A DNA stretch of 25,113 nucleotides from Methanobacteriota archaeon (lineage in GTDB: Archaea; Methanobacteriota; Methanobacteria; Methanobacteriales; Methanobacteriaceae). Of the stretch, positions 1 to 8,162 are shown piece after piece; the stretch's first letter is position 1; the number at the start of each line of letters is the position of its first letter. The DNA lies in the NCBI GenBank assembly GCA_023436175.1, contig JAEZKE010000127.1:1-25113 (forward strand). The letters run 5' to 3'. The position numbers and the translations under genes were made by a program. The notes below the pieces were generated by a model. The model had not been told where the DNA came from. It did no database searches and worked only from the letters and a program-made list of their open reading frames with translations.

Positions 1-123
1 GCATTTGTTGGAGTTCCAAATTTTGTAGAAGATGATCTATCTCCACTTGGAGAAATTAATGTTGAAATTGAAACTGATAATCCCCGACAATTTATAGACT
101 GGATTGCACCAGAAATTAAATGA
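1..123 (+). CDS. 3' end of an unidentified protein gene (partial)
   Basis: The frame is open from the first base and ends with TGA at 121-123, giving the last 40 residues of a protein whose start lies outside the window. The fragment is acidic, contains VGVPNFVEDDL and ends IDWIAPEIK; it has no membrane segment. Codon use and residue composition look like real coding sequence. I do not recognise the family from so short a tail. It is followed by about 190 bases of AT-rich DNA without a clear terminator. Confidence 0.6.
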   Translation, partial: AFVGVPNFVEDDLSPLGEINVEIETDNPRQFIDWIAPEIK

Positions 124-311
124 GATCTAAAAATAGATCCTTAATAATTTTGAACTAATTCAATAAAGAATCAGTTAATGTTTGTTTTTAATAAATTTAA
201 TTTAAGGACACAACATTTGCAAAAACTTATTATTCTTCTAATTTTGCCGTTGCGGAGAGTAAAAACAAAAATTTAAAATCAATATAATTTAAAAAAAATA
301 ATAAAAGTCAT

Positions 312-383
312 TTATTTATCCGCTAACTCAGCTTCTTTTATTAAAAAATAACCGCTGCCTTTCAACCTTTTTTCAGAGAAAAC
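312..383 (-). pseudogene. remnant of a second dph6 3' end
   Basis: Read on the minus strand this stretch encodes VFSEKRLKGSGYFLIKEAEL followed by ADK and a TAA stop. It matches the C-terminus of the intact Dph6 protein next door (SGYYLIKKAKL then EDK and stop), with the differences mostly conservative. No start codon or upstream coding sequence remains, because the frame runs straight into the hairpin cluster at 383. It is therefore a gene-end relic and not a functional gene. The pattern of substitutions suggests that it diverged while still coding, or was brought in from a relative. Confidence 0.65.
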
Positions 384-478
384 GCCCTCAAAATTTTCAA
401 TTTTGGGGCGCCAAAAATTCTATGAATTTTCGAGCGGATTGATCAAAAAAAATCCTCACTCAAAATCTTCGATTTTTC
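383..478. repeat. cluster of small tri-loop hairpins
   Basis: Several short inverted repeats with 3-nt loops lie in a row: CAAAATT-ttc-AATTTTG (389-405) inside an outer CGCCC/GGGCG pair (383-387/406-410), AAAATTC-tat-GAATTTT (414-430), and AAAATC-ttc-GATTTT (462-476). Arm length, loop size and the GC outer pair match the large array at 22,181-22,750, so the two belong to one family. No coding function is seen. Confidence 0.7.
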
Positions 479-544
479 GCTGCGGCGAATAAAAATAAAT
501 TTAGAACATCTATTTTTAAATTAAAAATAATAAAACGCATTAAT

Positions 545-1225
545 TTATTTATCCTCTAACTTTGCCTTTTTTATTAAATAGTATCCGCTGTCTCCTTCCC
601 AAATATTTTCAGATTCCATCACTTTAATCTTTTTATTAAAGATAGGGCCATCTAAAACAAGAGTTTCTGCTTCACCGCCTTCAAAACCAATGTGTATTTT
701 ATATTTTCTATTTAATTCAACAATTTCTTCAAGAGAATTTTTATCAACTCTTTTACCAAGCCATGATTCATCAAGGCCTTCAGCAGCCACACTTGTTATT
801 ATAACCTCAAATCCGAGGTCAATAATCTCTTCCATGTACTCAACAGGATCCCTGTGCCACAGAGGAGCACATGATTTAAGCCCTAATTCTTCACAAAGCG
901 CATCTATTCTTGATTTTTGATATACTGAAAAAAGTGCACCTGAATAAATTGCTTCAATTCCTTTATCTTTCAATTCAATTAGAATATTTTTAAGATCTTC
1001 TAATTCTTCTTCTTTAATACCCTTTGTAACTTTTTTAATGAGCGGAATTCCCATTGCTTCAGCTGAAAGTTCTGTAATATGTATATTTGCAACATGGAAC
1101 ATATATGAAGCAGGATTGTCAGAAAATACAGACACAAGATATTTTAATTCATGCCCCTCTTTTATGGCGCTATATGCTGCCATTGTACTGTCTTTACCTC
1201 CTGAAAAAAGAACTGCTACTTCCAT
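545..1225 (-). CDS. dph6: diphthine--ammonia ligase (Dph6 family ATP pyrophosphatase)
   Basis: The 226-residue protein belongs to the PP-loop ATPase family that carries out the last step of diphthamide synthesis, the ATP-dependent amidation of diphthine on elongation factor 2, in the cytoplasm. Visible signatures are the PP-loop SGGKDS at residues 8-13, a central APLWHRDP near residue 122, and the family motif GFEGGEAETLVLDGP near 180-194. Length fits the archaeal single-domain form, which lacks the extra C-terminal domains of the eukaryotic enzyme. The ATG at 1225 comes two bases after the stop of the upstream membrane protein gene, so translation may be coupled. A decayed copy of its 3' end lies downstream at 312-383. 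Confidence 0.88.
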   Translation of the reverse strand: MEVAVLFSGGKDSTMAAYSAIKEGHELKYLVSVFSDNPASYMFHVANIHITELSAEAMGIPLIKKVTKGIKEEELEDLKNILIELKDKGIEAIYSGALFSVYQKSRIDALCEELGLKSCAPLWHRDPVEYMEEIIDLGFEVIITSVAAEGLDESWLGKRVDKNSLEEIVELNRKYKIHIGFEGGEAETLVLDGPIFNKKIKVMESENIWEGDSGYYLIKKAKLEDK

Positions 1226-1227
1226 AT

Positions 1228-2031
1228 TTAATCACCATCTTTTTTAATTATTCTTCCCCTGATCTCGTCAAAAATACTAAGGATACTATCTATAAATACT
1301 CCTGCTAAACCTACTAACATTCCAATAAATCCGCACAAGATAATTACATTAGATTGATTTGGAAGTATAGCCTTTAAAGAATTGATTTTATCCTGTGTAG
1401 GGCCCCCTATACTGCTTATCACTACAGTTTGGGACAGCTGATCTGTGATCTGATCTGTTTTTGCGGGTTCAGTTTGAACAGTTACATGCACAGCACTGTA
1501 TTTTGTAGTTATTCCCGCAATTAACAACAACCAGTCATCTAATTTATTAATTGTCGTTTGAGGATCACTTCCGTTTTGAATCTGGATATTTATGGTATCA
1601 TTTCCCTGAATCTCTACAGATGTTATATTACTATTTGAACCAGGTATACGTGTTCCGAGCGTATTTTTCCATAGATCAGAGAACTGGGATGTTTTAATAG
1701 TTATTCCAGTTACACTGACATTTTCGACTCCGTCTGTATTTTTTGCAGTATTTATAAATTGATTAACATCTACGCTATTTGGAACATCCAAATATACTGT
1801 ATCTAAATCTGTAGACGTACTCTGATAAAATGCCGAAGCAATTCCTGGAATGTCATCCATCACTGGAGATATGAAAAACGCTCCCCCAATGATACCTACT
1901 ACAAAACCCATTAATATCACAAATATAAGGTTTCTTTTGCCGATAATTGGCGTTAAAAGTGCGGTTGAAAAAACAAATACCATTAGTACTAAAAATAATA
2001 TTACCATTATTATGACTGCGATAGTTTCCAT
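1228..2031 (-). CDS. membrane protein with an extracytoplasmic domain, function unknown
   Basis: The protein has 267 residues. Two hydrophobic segments lie near the N-terminus (about 3-27 and 34-56), followed by a polar region of about 160 residues rich in Asn, Thr and Ser that is probably outside the cell, then a third membrane segment near 228-250 and a short basic tail ending in KKDGD. The polar region looks like two small alpha/beta repeats (YLDVPNSVDVNQFINTAKN and a later STINKLDDW-like stretch), but I cannot assign a family. The ATG at 2031 has only a weak upstream Shine-Dalgarno match. The gene ends two bases before dph6, so the two probably share a transcript. Confidence 0.75.
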   Translation of the reverse strand: METIAVIIMVILFLVLMVFVFSTALLTPIIGKRNLIFVILMGFVVGIIGGAFFISPVMDDIPGIASAFYQSTSTDLDTVYLDVPNSVDVNQFINTAKNTDGVENVSVTGITIKTSQFSDLWKNTLGTRIPGSNSNITSVEIQGNDTINIQIQNGSDPQTTINKLDDWLLLIAGITTKYSAVHVTVQTEPAKTDQITDQLSQTVVISSIGGPTQDKINSLKAILPNQSNVIILCGFIGMLVGLAGVFIDSILSIFDEIRGRIIKKDGD

Positions 2032-2423
2032 GATTACGTCCCACGACCATTCAATCTCTGTATTACACTAAGTTTTCACTTTATAACTATTATTCCTTTG
2101 ATTCATCAACATATATCTTTTTTGTTACACTATAATTTTCATAATGTCCAAATTTGAATAAATATTTTTAATGCTACAGTAGAATATCTAAATAATAAAT
2201 TATTATATTCTATAGATATAACATTATAAAAGTTTTTAATTATTAATTTGTGTATCAAATATAATTGTAGATAAGCAAATTCCTGTAATTCATCTTTAAA
2301 AGTATCTAAGTTAACAGAATAAGTTTTAAACTTTTTATATGCTTTTAAAAATATAAAAAATGATTTAAAAATAAAATATGATAATGCTCCTACTTTTGTA
2401 TATATACTAAGACTTTATAGAAG
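2032..2423. promoter_or_regulatory. AT-rich spacer with a candidate promoter for the 2,031 gene
   Basis: On the minus strand a TATA-like AGTTATAAAGT lies at about 2078-2088, placed to start transcription roughly 30 bases before the ATG at 2031. The rest, to 2,423, is very AT-rich. A stretch at 2229-2245 (AAAGTTTTTAATTATTAA) faintly resembles the element repeated at the right end of the window, but no gene follows it. I see no other ORF or RNA here. Confidence 0.4.
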
Positions 2424-2840
2424 TTATGTGCTTCCAACTATTGTTCCTGTTGACAAATCAACATATACTTTCTTTGATATTGAAGCTTTTGTAATAGGAA
2501 CTATCCATACAGAAAATGCAGTATTGTTTATGGTAACATTTCCCTGAGTAGGTTGTCCTGCTGTATATCCAGAATTAGCTCCTGCAGCTATATTCTTAGC
2601 TACGTCTGCAGATATCTGAAATGTTCCATTAGTCTCATTTGTAATGGACGTGTTGTTGGTAGAATTATCTGAAGTTACAACAGGAGGTGCTGGAGTTGCA
2701 ACTGCAGTATCTGTTGTTTGATTAGCTATTTCTACATTAGGCGTGCTTTTAAAAGGATTATAAGCATAAATCACTAAAATGATAAAAATTATTCCAACTA
2801 TTATTAAAGCCTTTTTTTCCCATCCTGGTTCAAGATCCAT
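2424..2840 (-). CDS. membrane-anchored PepSY-like protein
   Basis: From the ATG at 2840 the product has 138 residues: a short cytoplasmic N-terminus, one membrane helix (about 11-30, ALIIVGIIFIILVIYAY), an Asn/Thr/Pro linker rich in NxS/T sequons, and a compact C-terminal domain (about 73-138) whose SADVAKNIAA helix and KKVYVDLSTGTIVG ending are typical of PepSY-like folds. It is probably exposed outside the membrane. A GTG nine bases upstream (2849) is part of the Shine-Dalgarno site GGTGAT, so the ATG is the better start. It is the last gene of the pilin operon, 30 bases after the small pilin gene; a role in pilus assembly or tuning is inference. Confidence 0.7.
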   Translation of the reverse strand: MDLEPGWEKKALIIVGIIFIILVIYAYNPFKSTPNVEIANQTTDTAVATPAPPVVTSDNSTNNTSITNETNGTFQISADVAKNIAAGANSGYTAGQPTQGNVTINNTAFSVWIVPITKASISKKVYVDLSTGTIVGST

Positions 2841-2870
2841 AGAAATCACCGTTAAATTTTTGAGATATTG

Positions 2871-3278
2871 TTATTTTATGGTAATGTTACCTTTGTTGTT
2901 TGTTACTAAATGTGTTGTACCATTGGTCATCATACTGTTGCTTGTAACATTGAGAGGTATCAGTTTAATAGTTATATTATTACCCAAATAGATGATATTT
3001 ATATTTCCGGTATTATTATAAACGTAAACTGTATAACCTGGAGAGTTTGATAAATTCTGAAGAGTAAAATTAGCTGAATATCCGGGTCCGTTTATATAAA
3101 CAGTATTAATAGTTTCGGCCATTGATTCACCTATCATTCTAGCATGCGCAAGATCACCCGAATGAACTTTATTCATTTCAGAATTAGATAAACTAATCAA
3201 ACCCATGGCAACAACCAGAAATACCACTGTTACCAGTATCAATTCTGCACTGGCCTGCCCTTTATTATCTAAAATCAA
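2871..3278 (-). CDS. class III signal peptide pilin (QxSxE type)
   Basis: The N-terminus MILDNKG|QASAELILVTV is a classical archaeal class III signal: cleavage is expected between Gly and Gln, with Glu at mature position 5 and a hydrophobic assembly helix after it. The mature part has the ETINTVYINGPGY motif also found in the pilin at 9,117-9,590 (DAVNVVYANGPG), followed by an Asn/Thr-rich beta region with many NxS/T sequons. The start is probably the TTG at 3278, four bases after GGTGAT. The in-frame GTG at 3287 lies inside that Shine-Dalgarno site and directly abuts the stop of the preceding gene. Small structural pilin; fourth gene of the five-gene operon. Confidence 0.85.
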   Translation of the reverse strand: MILDNKGQASAELILVTVVFLVVAMGLISLSNSEMNKVHSGDLAHARMIGESMAETINTVYINGPGYSANFTLQNLSNSPGYTVYVYNNTGNINIIYLGNNITIKLIPLNVTSNSMMTNGTTHLVTNNKGNITIK

Positions 3279-3287
3279 TCGTATCAC

Positions 3288-4370
3288 CTAGTTTTTATAC
3301 CAATCATCCAGGCCAAAGAAATCTTTATATGTTTGTGAAAGGTAAAATACAGCCGTACCTGATGGATCTTGCATTGGTTCTTTATCTTTTCCAGTTCCTA
3401 TGTATATAGGGCCAACATTAGTAGTAACATCACTGAAATATTCATGATCCAATCGGGACACAATTTCATTACCCGAGTGCTCATCCTTTAATGGATCTCC
3501 AAGAATAAACGTGCTCATTCTTACACTAGGATCACTAGTTGAAGTACTGACAGATTTATTTTCTAACCTATCGAAGAATGACAACCCCGTAGGATCTGGG
3601 AAATAATAAGGACGTGGAGTAATCTGGCTTGGATTATTGGTACCATTCAAACAATCCCATAAAAAGTTTATCCTGTGATTATCTACATCTACAGTATCAG
3701 CAAAGAAATATTGTTGCTCATAATCTCTGTAATAAGGATATTCATAGATAATATTACTTGTTCTTTGCTTAGAATTAACCCAAATATATGGATCTTCCAT
3801 ACCTCTAATGGATACATAAGAAGAGATTGATGGCAGGGTTCCTTCATAAACCTGATCTTTCTGTACAACTTTTATGGGTATTCCTCCTTTTATGTTAATA
3901 TAAAATCCAAATGGTTCCGTTTGAGTAATAGTTAAATCACTTGCACTAAATGTTGAAGTAGTGTAGTCAGTAATATTAATATTGTTGATGTAAATTTCTC
4001 TTCCTGTTTGGCTTTCCATATCTTTGCAGATACTAATAACATGGGCATTTAAAACAGGCAATGCTTGATTTATAATATAAGTCTTACTTTGGCCACTGTC
4101 AAAGAAAGGATCAGGATCACTAAGGTTACTACTCTTGTCTATTACATGTCTTGTAGCGTTGTAGGCCGCACTTCTACCAGCATCTTGCCCACCTTTTTCA
4201 ACAGCAGACACTATATTGGTTACTGTGGAATATGTAACATCTCCCCCCATTGCAATAGATGCAATCATATTGGCCTCATGAACGACCCCATTGAAGTTAA
4301 TGGCGATTATCATAATAGGTATGAAAAGTAAAAAAACCATGGGGGTAAATGCGTATCCTTTTTCGTCCAT
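3288..4370 (-). CDS. large pilin-like surface protein with a non-classical class III leader
   Basis: The protein has 360 residues. It opens with MDEKG|YAFTPMVFLLFIP, a short charged leader ending in Lys-Gly and a hydrophobic helix. This resembles a prepilin, although the QxSxE motif is replaced by YAFTP and no acidic residue is present at position +5. A long polar extracellular region follows, with many aromatic residues, several NxS/T sequons and a C-terminus ending in FGLDDWYKN. The ATG at 4370 is preceded by AGGAGAT at ideal spacing, overlapping the end of the upstream gene. Third gene of the operon. It could be a minor pilin or tip protein; the assignment rests on the leader and the context. 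Confidence 0.7.
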   Translation of the reverse strand: MDEKGYAFTPMVFLLFIPIMIIAINFNGVVHEANMIASIAMGGDVTYSTVTNIVSAVEKGGQDAGRSAAYNATRHVIDKSSNLSDPDPFFDSGQSKTYIINQALPVLNAHVISICKDMESQTGREIYINNINITDYTTSTFSASDLTITQTEPFGFYINIKGGIPIKVVQKDQVYEGTLPSISSYVSIRGMEDPYIWVNSKQRTSNIIYEYPYYRDYEQQYFFADTVDVDNHRINFLWDCLNGTNNPSQITPRPYYFPDPTGLSFFDRLENKSVSTSTSDPSVRMSTFILGDPLKDEHSGNEIVSRLDHEYFSDVTTNVGPIYIGTGKDKEPMQDPSGTAVFYLSQTYKDFFGLDDWYKN

Positions 4371-4379
4371 TTAATCTCC

Positions 4380-6560
4380 TCAATGTTTCCATAAATCTAA
4401 TCGTACAGGAATTGAATTTGGTAAATCCCCAGTATATAAAGCTTCACTTCTAATTAAATCAGGATCAGGAGTAATACCTGATTGAGTTAATCTGTCAATT
4501 AGATCCTGTTCTGCTTGTTGTTTTGCAATGTTAGGATCACCAGAATATGATGTAGTCCACATATTCTCTAAAAATTCAGGATATAAAACTGATACTCTTG
4601 TACCTGAGAATATTTCAGTGTGAGTATCTCCGGATTCCCATTCATTCGTGGAACTGGTAATAGTTACCCTCGTTCTGTAATTAGTCCCTTTTTTAATTGT
4701 GTAATCATTACCACCGCCATTTGTAAATATATGATATCCTTTGGATGCGTCTAATTGGGCTAAATTTATATAGTAAGGAACAGTATCACTGTCATATAAT
4801 GTTTTCCAAGAACTGGAACCTCCTGAAGGGGGTGCAACTTCAACCTTTATATGTCTTGTATCACTTCCTGTTCCTACAAATAAATAAACTTCCCTTGCAT
4901 TGTCATCTGTTGAAAATGTACGTGACGAAGTAGAGCTACTACTACTATCCTGGAAACTATTATATGCAAAATTTTCCCATCTTATTGGTAATCTGGTGTA
5001 ACTTATATGAGTATAACAATCAACAAGCCCCACTAAATCATAATCAGTACTTGGAACCTGATCCCAAATTGTTATTCTAACTTTATTATGACCTGTTTTT
5101 AAATAGTTTCCAATATACAGTATTCCCGGAATATTACCATAACCATCCGAAATTTCACTAAAATCTGTTGTAGATACTGAAGATGGAGTTTCTTTGAAAT
5201 CAAACGAGCAAAAGACTGTCCTCCATTGATTTCCATCCCAAACTTCAACCATAGCATTATCTACAGCCCCATAAGTATTTAGTACAACATATCCATCAAG
5301 AATTCGGACATTATCTGTGGGTATATCAAATTCCTGTGTAACACTTACTGCAGATCCATCTTCTCCTTTTACACTATTGATAACAAATGGAACTCCATCA
5401 TCATAATTATCCAGTGTATTTCGATTATTAGAAAATGTATTCCAATCCATTACTCTTTCATTTGTAAAGGAAGACATTGTTCCTGTATTTAAATCATAAA
5501 TTCTTCCATATTCATTATTATCGCCATCCCCATCTAAATCTTGACCCTGTTTATGGCCATAACGATCATATGTTGCAGGTACAGCTACTCCCGCAGCATC
5601 TGTGAAATTAAACTGGTCATTTAAAACTCCTTCCGGAACTTTAAAAGTAGTGGTATAATTTGCAATTAATGCAAACCAGGGCATATCATTGTAACTTGTT
5701 GCATTAATAAAATTAACATAAAAACCATTCACTCCTGTGTGGATCTGTCCAAAATCAGGGAATCCCTGGTAATTATACATCGTTTGCTGCGTTCCGGGTC
5801 TCAAATTTAAGAAAGTGAAGCTTGAGTTTTTTATAATATTATGATTACTGTTTATTACTACATCTGCTGCATATGACTTACCTTTACTTTGACTGCTGGA
5901 AGAACCTAATAAGAAAGTAAGTCCGCTAATTGCTGCATTATCAGGTATAGAAAATGCTATATTTTGAGCTGTGCTTCCTTTACCCCAATAGGGGCGATCA
6001 TCTAAACCATAGCTACCCCAAGGACCACTACAACTTTTGAGCCAGTTGTGGAAGTTCCATATAGTTGTGGTTACCTTTGTAGGCTGATCTATAAATTCAG
6101 CTTTCTCAACTTTATACCATGCTCTTCCCATCCATCCTTCTTTTGGTCCAGATATCACGTCCACCCTGGTTGCAACATCATTAGAATATAAAAGCCCTCT
6201 ACTATTTTCAACTGAAGGATAATCACTCAATGTTATTTTATAACCTGTGTCAGCAGGTATTAAGTAGGATAAATTACCATTTAAAATATTTGTAGCATTT
6301 GTAAGATGCTTTTGAGCTTCCACAGTGTTCCCCTTTGCATTTGCATCTTCATAAAGCTGATATTCACTTGAGGCCACATAAAGCGTACCGTCATTTTCCA
6401 TTACTTTCAGCGCATCGGCGGCTAACATCTCAAGGTGTTCATGATCATTCCCTAAATAGTTTGGAAGGAAGTAGTATGATGCAAATGCAGTACTGAATAC
6501 CATAAAGACAACTAATGCAAGTGTTGCATCAGTAGTAAAAATAAACCCTTGATTATCCAT
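4380..6560 (-). CDS. very large pilin-like surface protein (about 726 residues)
   Basis: The N-terminus MDNQG|FIFTTDATLALVVFMVF is a short prepilin-like leader followed by a hydrophobic helix, with Asp at mature position 6 instead of Glu at 5. The rest is a long, Ser/Thr/Asn- and aromatic-rich extracellular region, probably mostly beta structure. Near residue 340 lies DLDGDGDNNEYGRIYD, which looks like a calcium-binding loop. The C-terminal 60 residues are more charged and end in VRLDLWKH. The start is the ATG at 6560, which overlaps the previous stop as TAATG and follows GGTGA; the ATG four codons upstream lies before that site. It could be an adhesin or tip protein of the pilus made by this operon. 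No close family is recognised. Confidence 0.72.
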   Translation of the reverse strand: MDNQGFIFTTDATLALVVFMVFSTAFASYYFLPNYLGNDHEHLEMLAADALKVMENDGTLYVASSEYQLYEDANAKGNTVEAQKHLTNATNILNGNLSYLIPADTGYKITLSDYPSVENSRGLLYSNDVATRVDVISGPKEGWMGRAWYKVEKAEFIDQPTKVTTTIWNFHNWLKSCSGPWGSYGLDDRPYWGKGSTAQNIAFSIPDNAAISGLTFLLGSSSSQSKGKSYAADVVINSNHNIIKNSSFTFLNLRPGTQQTMYNYQGFPDFGQIHTGVNGFYVNFINATSYNDMPWFALIANYTTTFKVPEGVLNDQFNFTDAAGVAVPATYDRYGHKQGQDLDGDGDNNEYGRIYDLNTGTMSSFTNERVMDWNTFSNNRNTLDNYDDGVPFVINSVKGEDGSAVSVTQEFDIPTDNVRILDGYVVLNTYGAVDNAMVEVWDGNQWRTVFCSFDFKETPSSVSTTDFSEISDGYGNIPGILYIGNYLKTGHNKVRITIWDQVPSTDYDLVGLVDCYTHISYTRLPIRWENFAYNSFQDSSSSSTSSRTFSTDDNAREVYLFVGTGSDTRHIKVEVAPPSGGSSSWKTLYDSDTVPYYINLAQLDASKGYHIFTNGGGNDYTIKKGTNYRTRVTITSSTNEWESGDTHTEIFSGTRVSVLYPEFLENMWTTSYSGDPNIAKQQAEQDLIDRLTQSGITPDPDLIRSEALYTGDLPNSIPVRLDLWKH

Positions 6561-7453
6561 TATTTCACCCATACATACAATTCAAACATGCAGTTCCTTA
6601 ACTTAATATTATCCAAACTAATTTCACTTTCAGGTGTTCCTTTAGGTGCAGATATTACATAAACATCCATTTTATTTCCAGGATTACTTGCTGCTGTAAC
6701 ACTTACTAAATTATCCAAGAAATTTGTTTCATTTTTTAAATAAGTATCATTTATCCATTTCTTAAGTTCAGGAACATCTTGTTTTATTTCATCGTGACCT
6801 ACAACAGTGTTACCATTAACAGTAATGATTGCAGAATTGTAGCCACTATTATTAACTAAAATCCAGTAGTCATATGACTCAACATAGATCTTATTAGTAG
6901 CAAAGTCTGTTTCATAAGTTTTAGGTTTACCTGTAGCTCTGACCAGCCCCTCCAATGAAGTTTCTACCTGTAAACCCGATGTAGTAACTAGCCTTTCAAC
7001 TTTTACTACGTTTTTAGCACTGTCATTGTATGTCCCTATAGGATTTCTAACCAAAATAGATTTATCATCAGCTCTTGAAATTTTTAGATAAAATCCATAG
7101 TTAGGCCCAATTAATTCCTGCATATTATCTTCATTTAAAGCATTGAGCTTGTGAGGAGATAAATAATTTTCCATAGACATGTTCATATTATTATCATATT
7201 TTGCAAGTCCCACAACTTTCAAATCCCCTGACTGCTCCCAGTCAGGAGGAGTTCCTGATGTTTCAATTAGAGCACTTGCAGCATCTGCAGCAACTCTTTC
7301 AGTAGAACTTTGAAATACAGTATCTTGGGTTAAATAAAGCATATTATCCATATCGGCCCCGACCATGCCTAAAATGATCGTAAGAGGTATTAAAGCAATT
7401 AATATATCCAAAGAAAACACCTGACCCCTTGAATCATCTTCTATCAATCCCAA
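6560..7453 (-). CDS. pilin-like protein with RGQVFSLD leader, first gene of the operon
   Basis: The 297-residue product begins MGLIEDDSRG|QVFSLDILIAL, a class III-type leader cleaved before Gln, with Ser at +4 and Asp at +6 in place of the usual Glu at +5, and a hydrophobic helix to about residue 32. The extracellular part is mixed alpha/beta with Asn-rich loops and ends in FELYVWVK. Initiation is at TTG 7453, eight bases after a strong AGGAGG. The FSLD pattern parallels FTTD in the next gene, so both probably follow a shared variant of the peptidase signal. Its stop overlaps the next start (TAATG), which shows translational coupling. Confidence 0.75.
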   Translation of the reverse strand: MGLIEDDSRGQVFSLDILIALIPLTIILGMVGADMDNMLYLTQDTVFQSSTERVAADAASALIETSGTPPDWEQSGDLKVVGLAKYDNNMNMSMENYLSPHKLNALNEDNMQELIGPNYGFYLKISRADDKSILVRNPIGTYNDSAKNVVKVERLVTTSGLQVETSLEGLVRATGKPKTYETDFATNKIYVESYDYWILVNNSGYNSAIITVNGNTVVGHDEIKQDVPELKKWINDTYLKNETNFLDNLVSVTAASNPGNKMDVYVISAPKGTPESEISLDNIKLRNCMFELYVWVK

Positions 7454-7671
7454 AATAATAGCCTCCTACAATATATCATTATTTATCCTAATTGATATTT
7501 TATATGGCCAAACAATCTTTATATATGTTTGGAAAATCTTATTCTATTTGTAAATAGTATTATCAAAGCAAAAAAGTAGTGAATTGTAAATTAAATGAAT
7601 ATATATCTGTTAAATTGTATTACTAAAATTAAATAGTAAGAAATATAATTTAGTATCAAAAAAAGACTATT
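7454..7671. promoter_or_regulatory. divergent promoter region between the pilin operon and the 7,672 pilin
   Basis: For the minus-strand operon a TATA box reading CATATATAAAG lies at about 7517-7527, giving an expected leader of some 40 bases that contains AGGAGG at 7462-7467. For the plus-strand pilin a TATA-like ATATAATT at 7643-7650 is centred about 26 bases before the ATG at 7672, which has no Shine-Dalgarno site; this predicts a leaderless mRNA. The stretch between the two boxes is AT-rich and could hold shared regulator sites. Confidence 0.55.
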
Positions 7672-8097
7672 ATGAAAAAAATAGATCAAAAAGGACAAAT
7701 TTCAATAGAATTTGTTCTTATACTTGCGTTAATGTTAGTACTGGTACTGGCTTTTGTCCCATATATCGGTGAACAAAATGAACTGAATATGATTTCTTTA
7801 GCGGCACGAGAAGGAGCCACGAATACTGCATCTGATCTTGTTTTAAACAGCACTATGGATCCCCTGAAAGTAAAGGATATAATCCTCGAAAAGAATGGTG
7901 GAAATAATATTACTATCCAAATAGATCTCTCCGGATCTGTATCTGAAGTAAACGCAGATAAAATAGTAAATGGAACATTAACTTCAATTGCAGCCCAAGG
8001 ATATACAATAAATAATAATGATACAACCAATTCTTCATTGGATGACTTCATTGTAACCGGCAGACACAGGTACAATGTTACAATAGTTTCTAATTAA
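7672..8097 (+). CDS. class III signal peptide pilin (QISIE)
   Basis: The 141-residue product begins MKKIDQKG|QISIEFVLIL, a textbook archaeal class III signal with cleavage before Gln, Ser at +3 and Glu at +5, followed by a hydrophobic helix to about residue 30. The mature part is Asn/Thr-rich with several NxS/T sequons and ends HRYNVTIVSN. It is the only plus-strand gene in the pilus region, divergent from the operon, so it can be expressed independently. No Shine-Dalgarno site is present and a TATA box sits at leaderless distance. It is probably a structural pilin subunit processed by the prepilin peptidase encoded at 9,676-10,836. Confidence 0.85.
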   Translation: MKKIDQKGQISIEFVLILALMLVLVLAFVPYIGEQNELNMISLAAREGATNTASDLVLNSTMDPLKVKDIILEKNGGNNITIQIDLSGSVSEVNADKIVNGTLTSIAAQGYTINNNDTTNSSLDDFIVTGRHRYNVTIVSN

Positions 8098-8162
8098 AAA
8101 TATACTAACTTTCTACCTTTATTTGAATATACAATAAAAAAATTTAGAATTAAAAAAACATA

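Larger units (their letters stand above)
246..600. repeat. imperfect direct repeat covering the dph6 3' end, flanking a hairpin cluster
   Basis: Bases 246-383 and about 479-617 are two imperfect copies set about 233 bases apart. Each copy starts with a GC-rich patch (CCGTTGCGGAGAGTAAAAA versus CGCTGCGGCGAATAAAAA), continues through an A-rich stretch, and ends in the reverse complement of the dph6 3' end (TTATTTATCC-CTAACT...). The 95 bases between them are a hairpin cluster. The interval 124-245 shows nothing I can name. The arrangement suggests a past local duplication of the gene end, perhaps linked to arrival of the hairpin cluster. Confidence 0.7.

Noticed and set aside
2225..2250. A further copy of the shared element (AAAGTTTTTAATTATTAA)
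   Set aside because: It resembles only the core, lacks the right-hand block and has no secreted-protein gene behind it; it is probably chance in AT-rich DNA.
7686..8075. Antisense 129-codon frame under the 7,672 pilin
   Set aside because: The plus-strand frame has a perfect class III leader; the antisense frame has no ribosome site and mirrors it.
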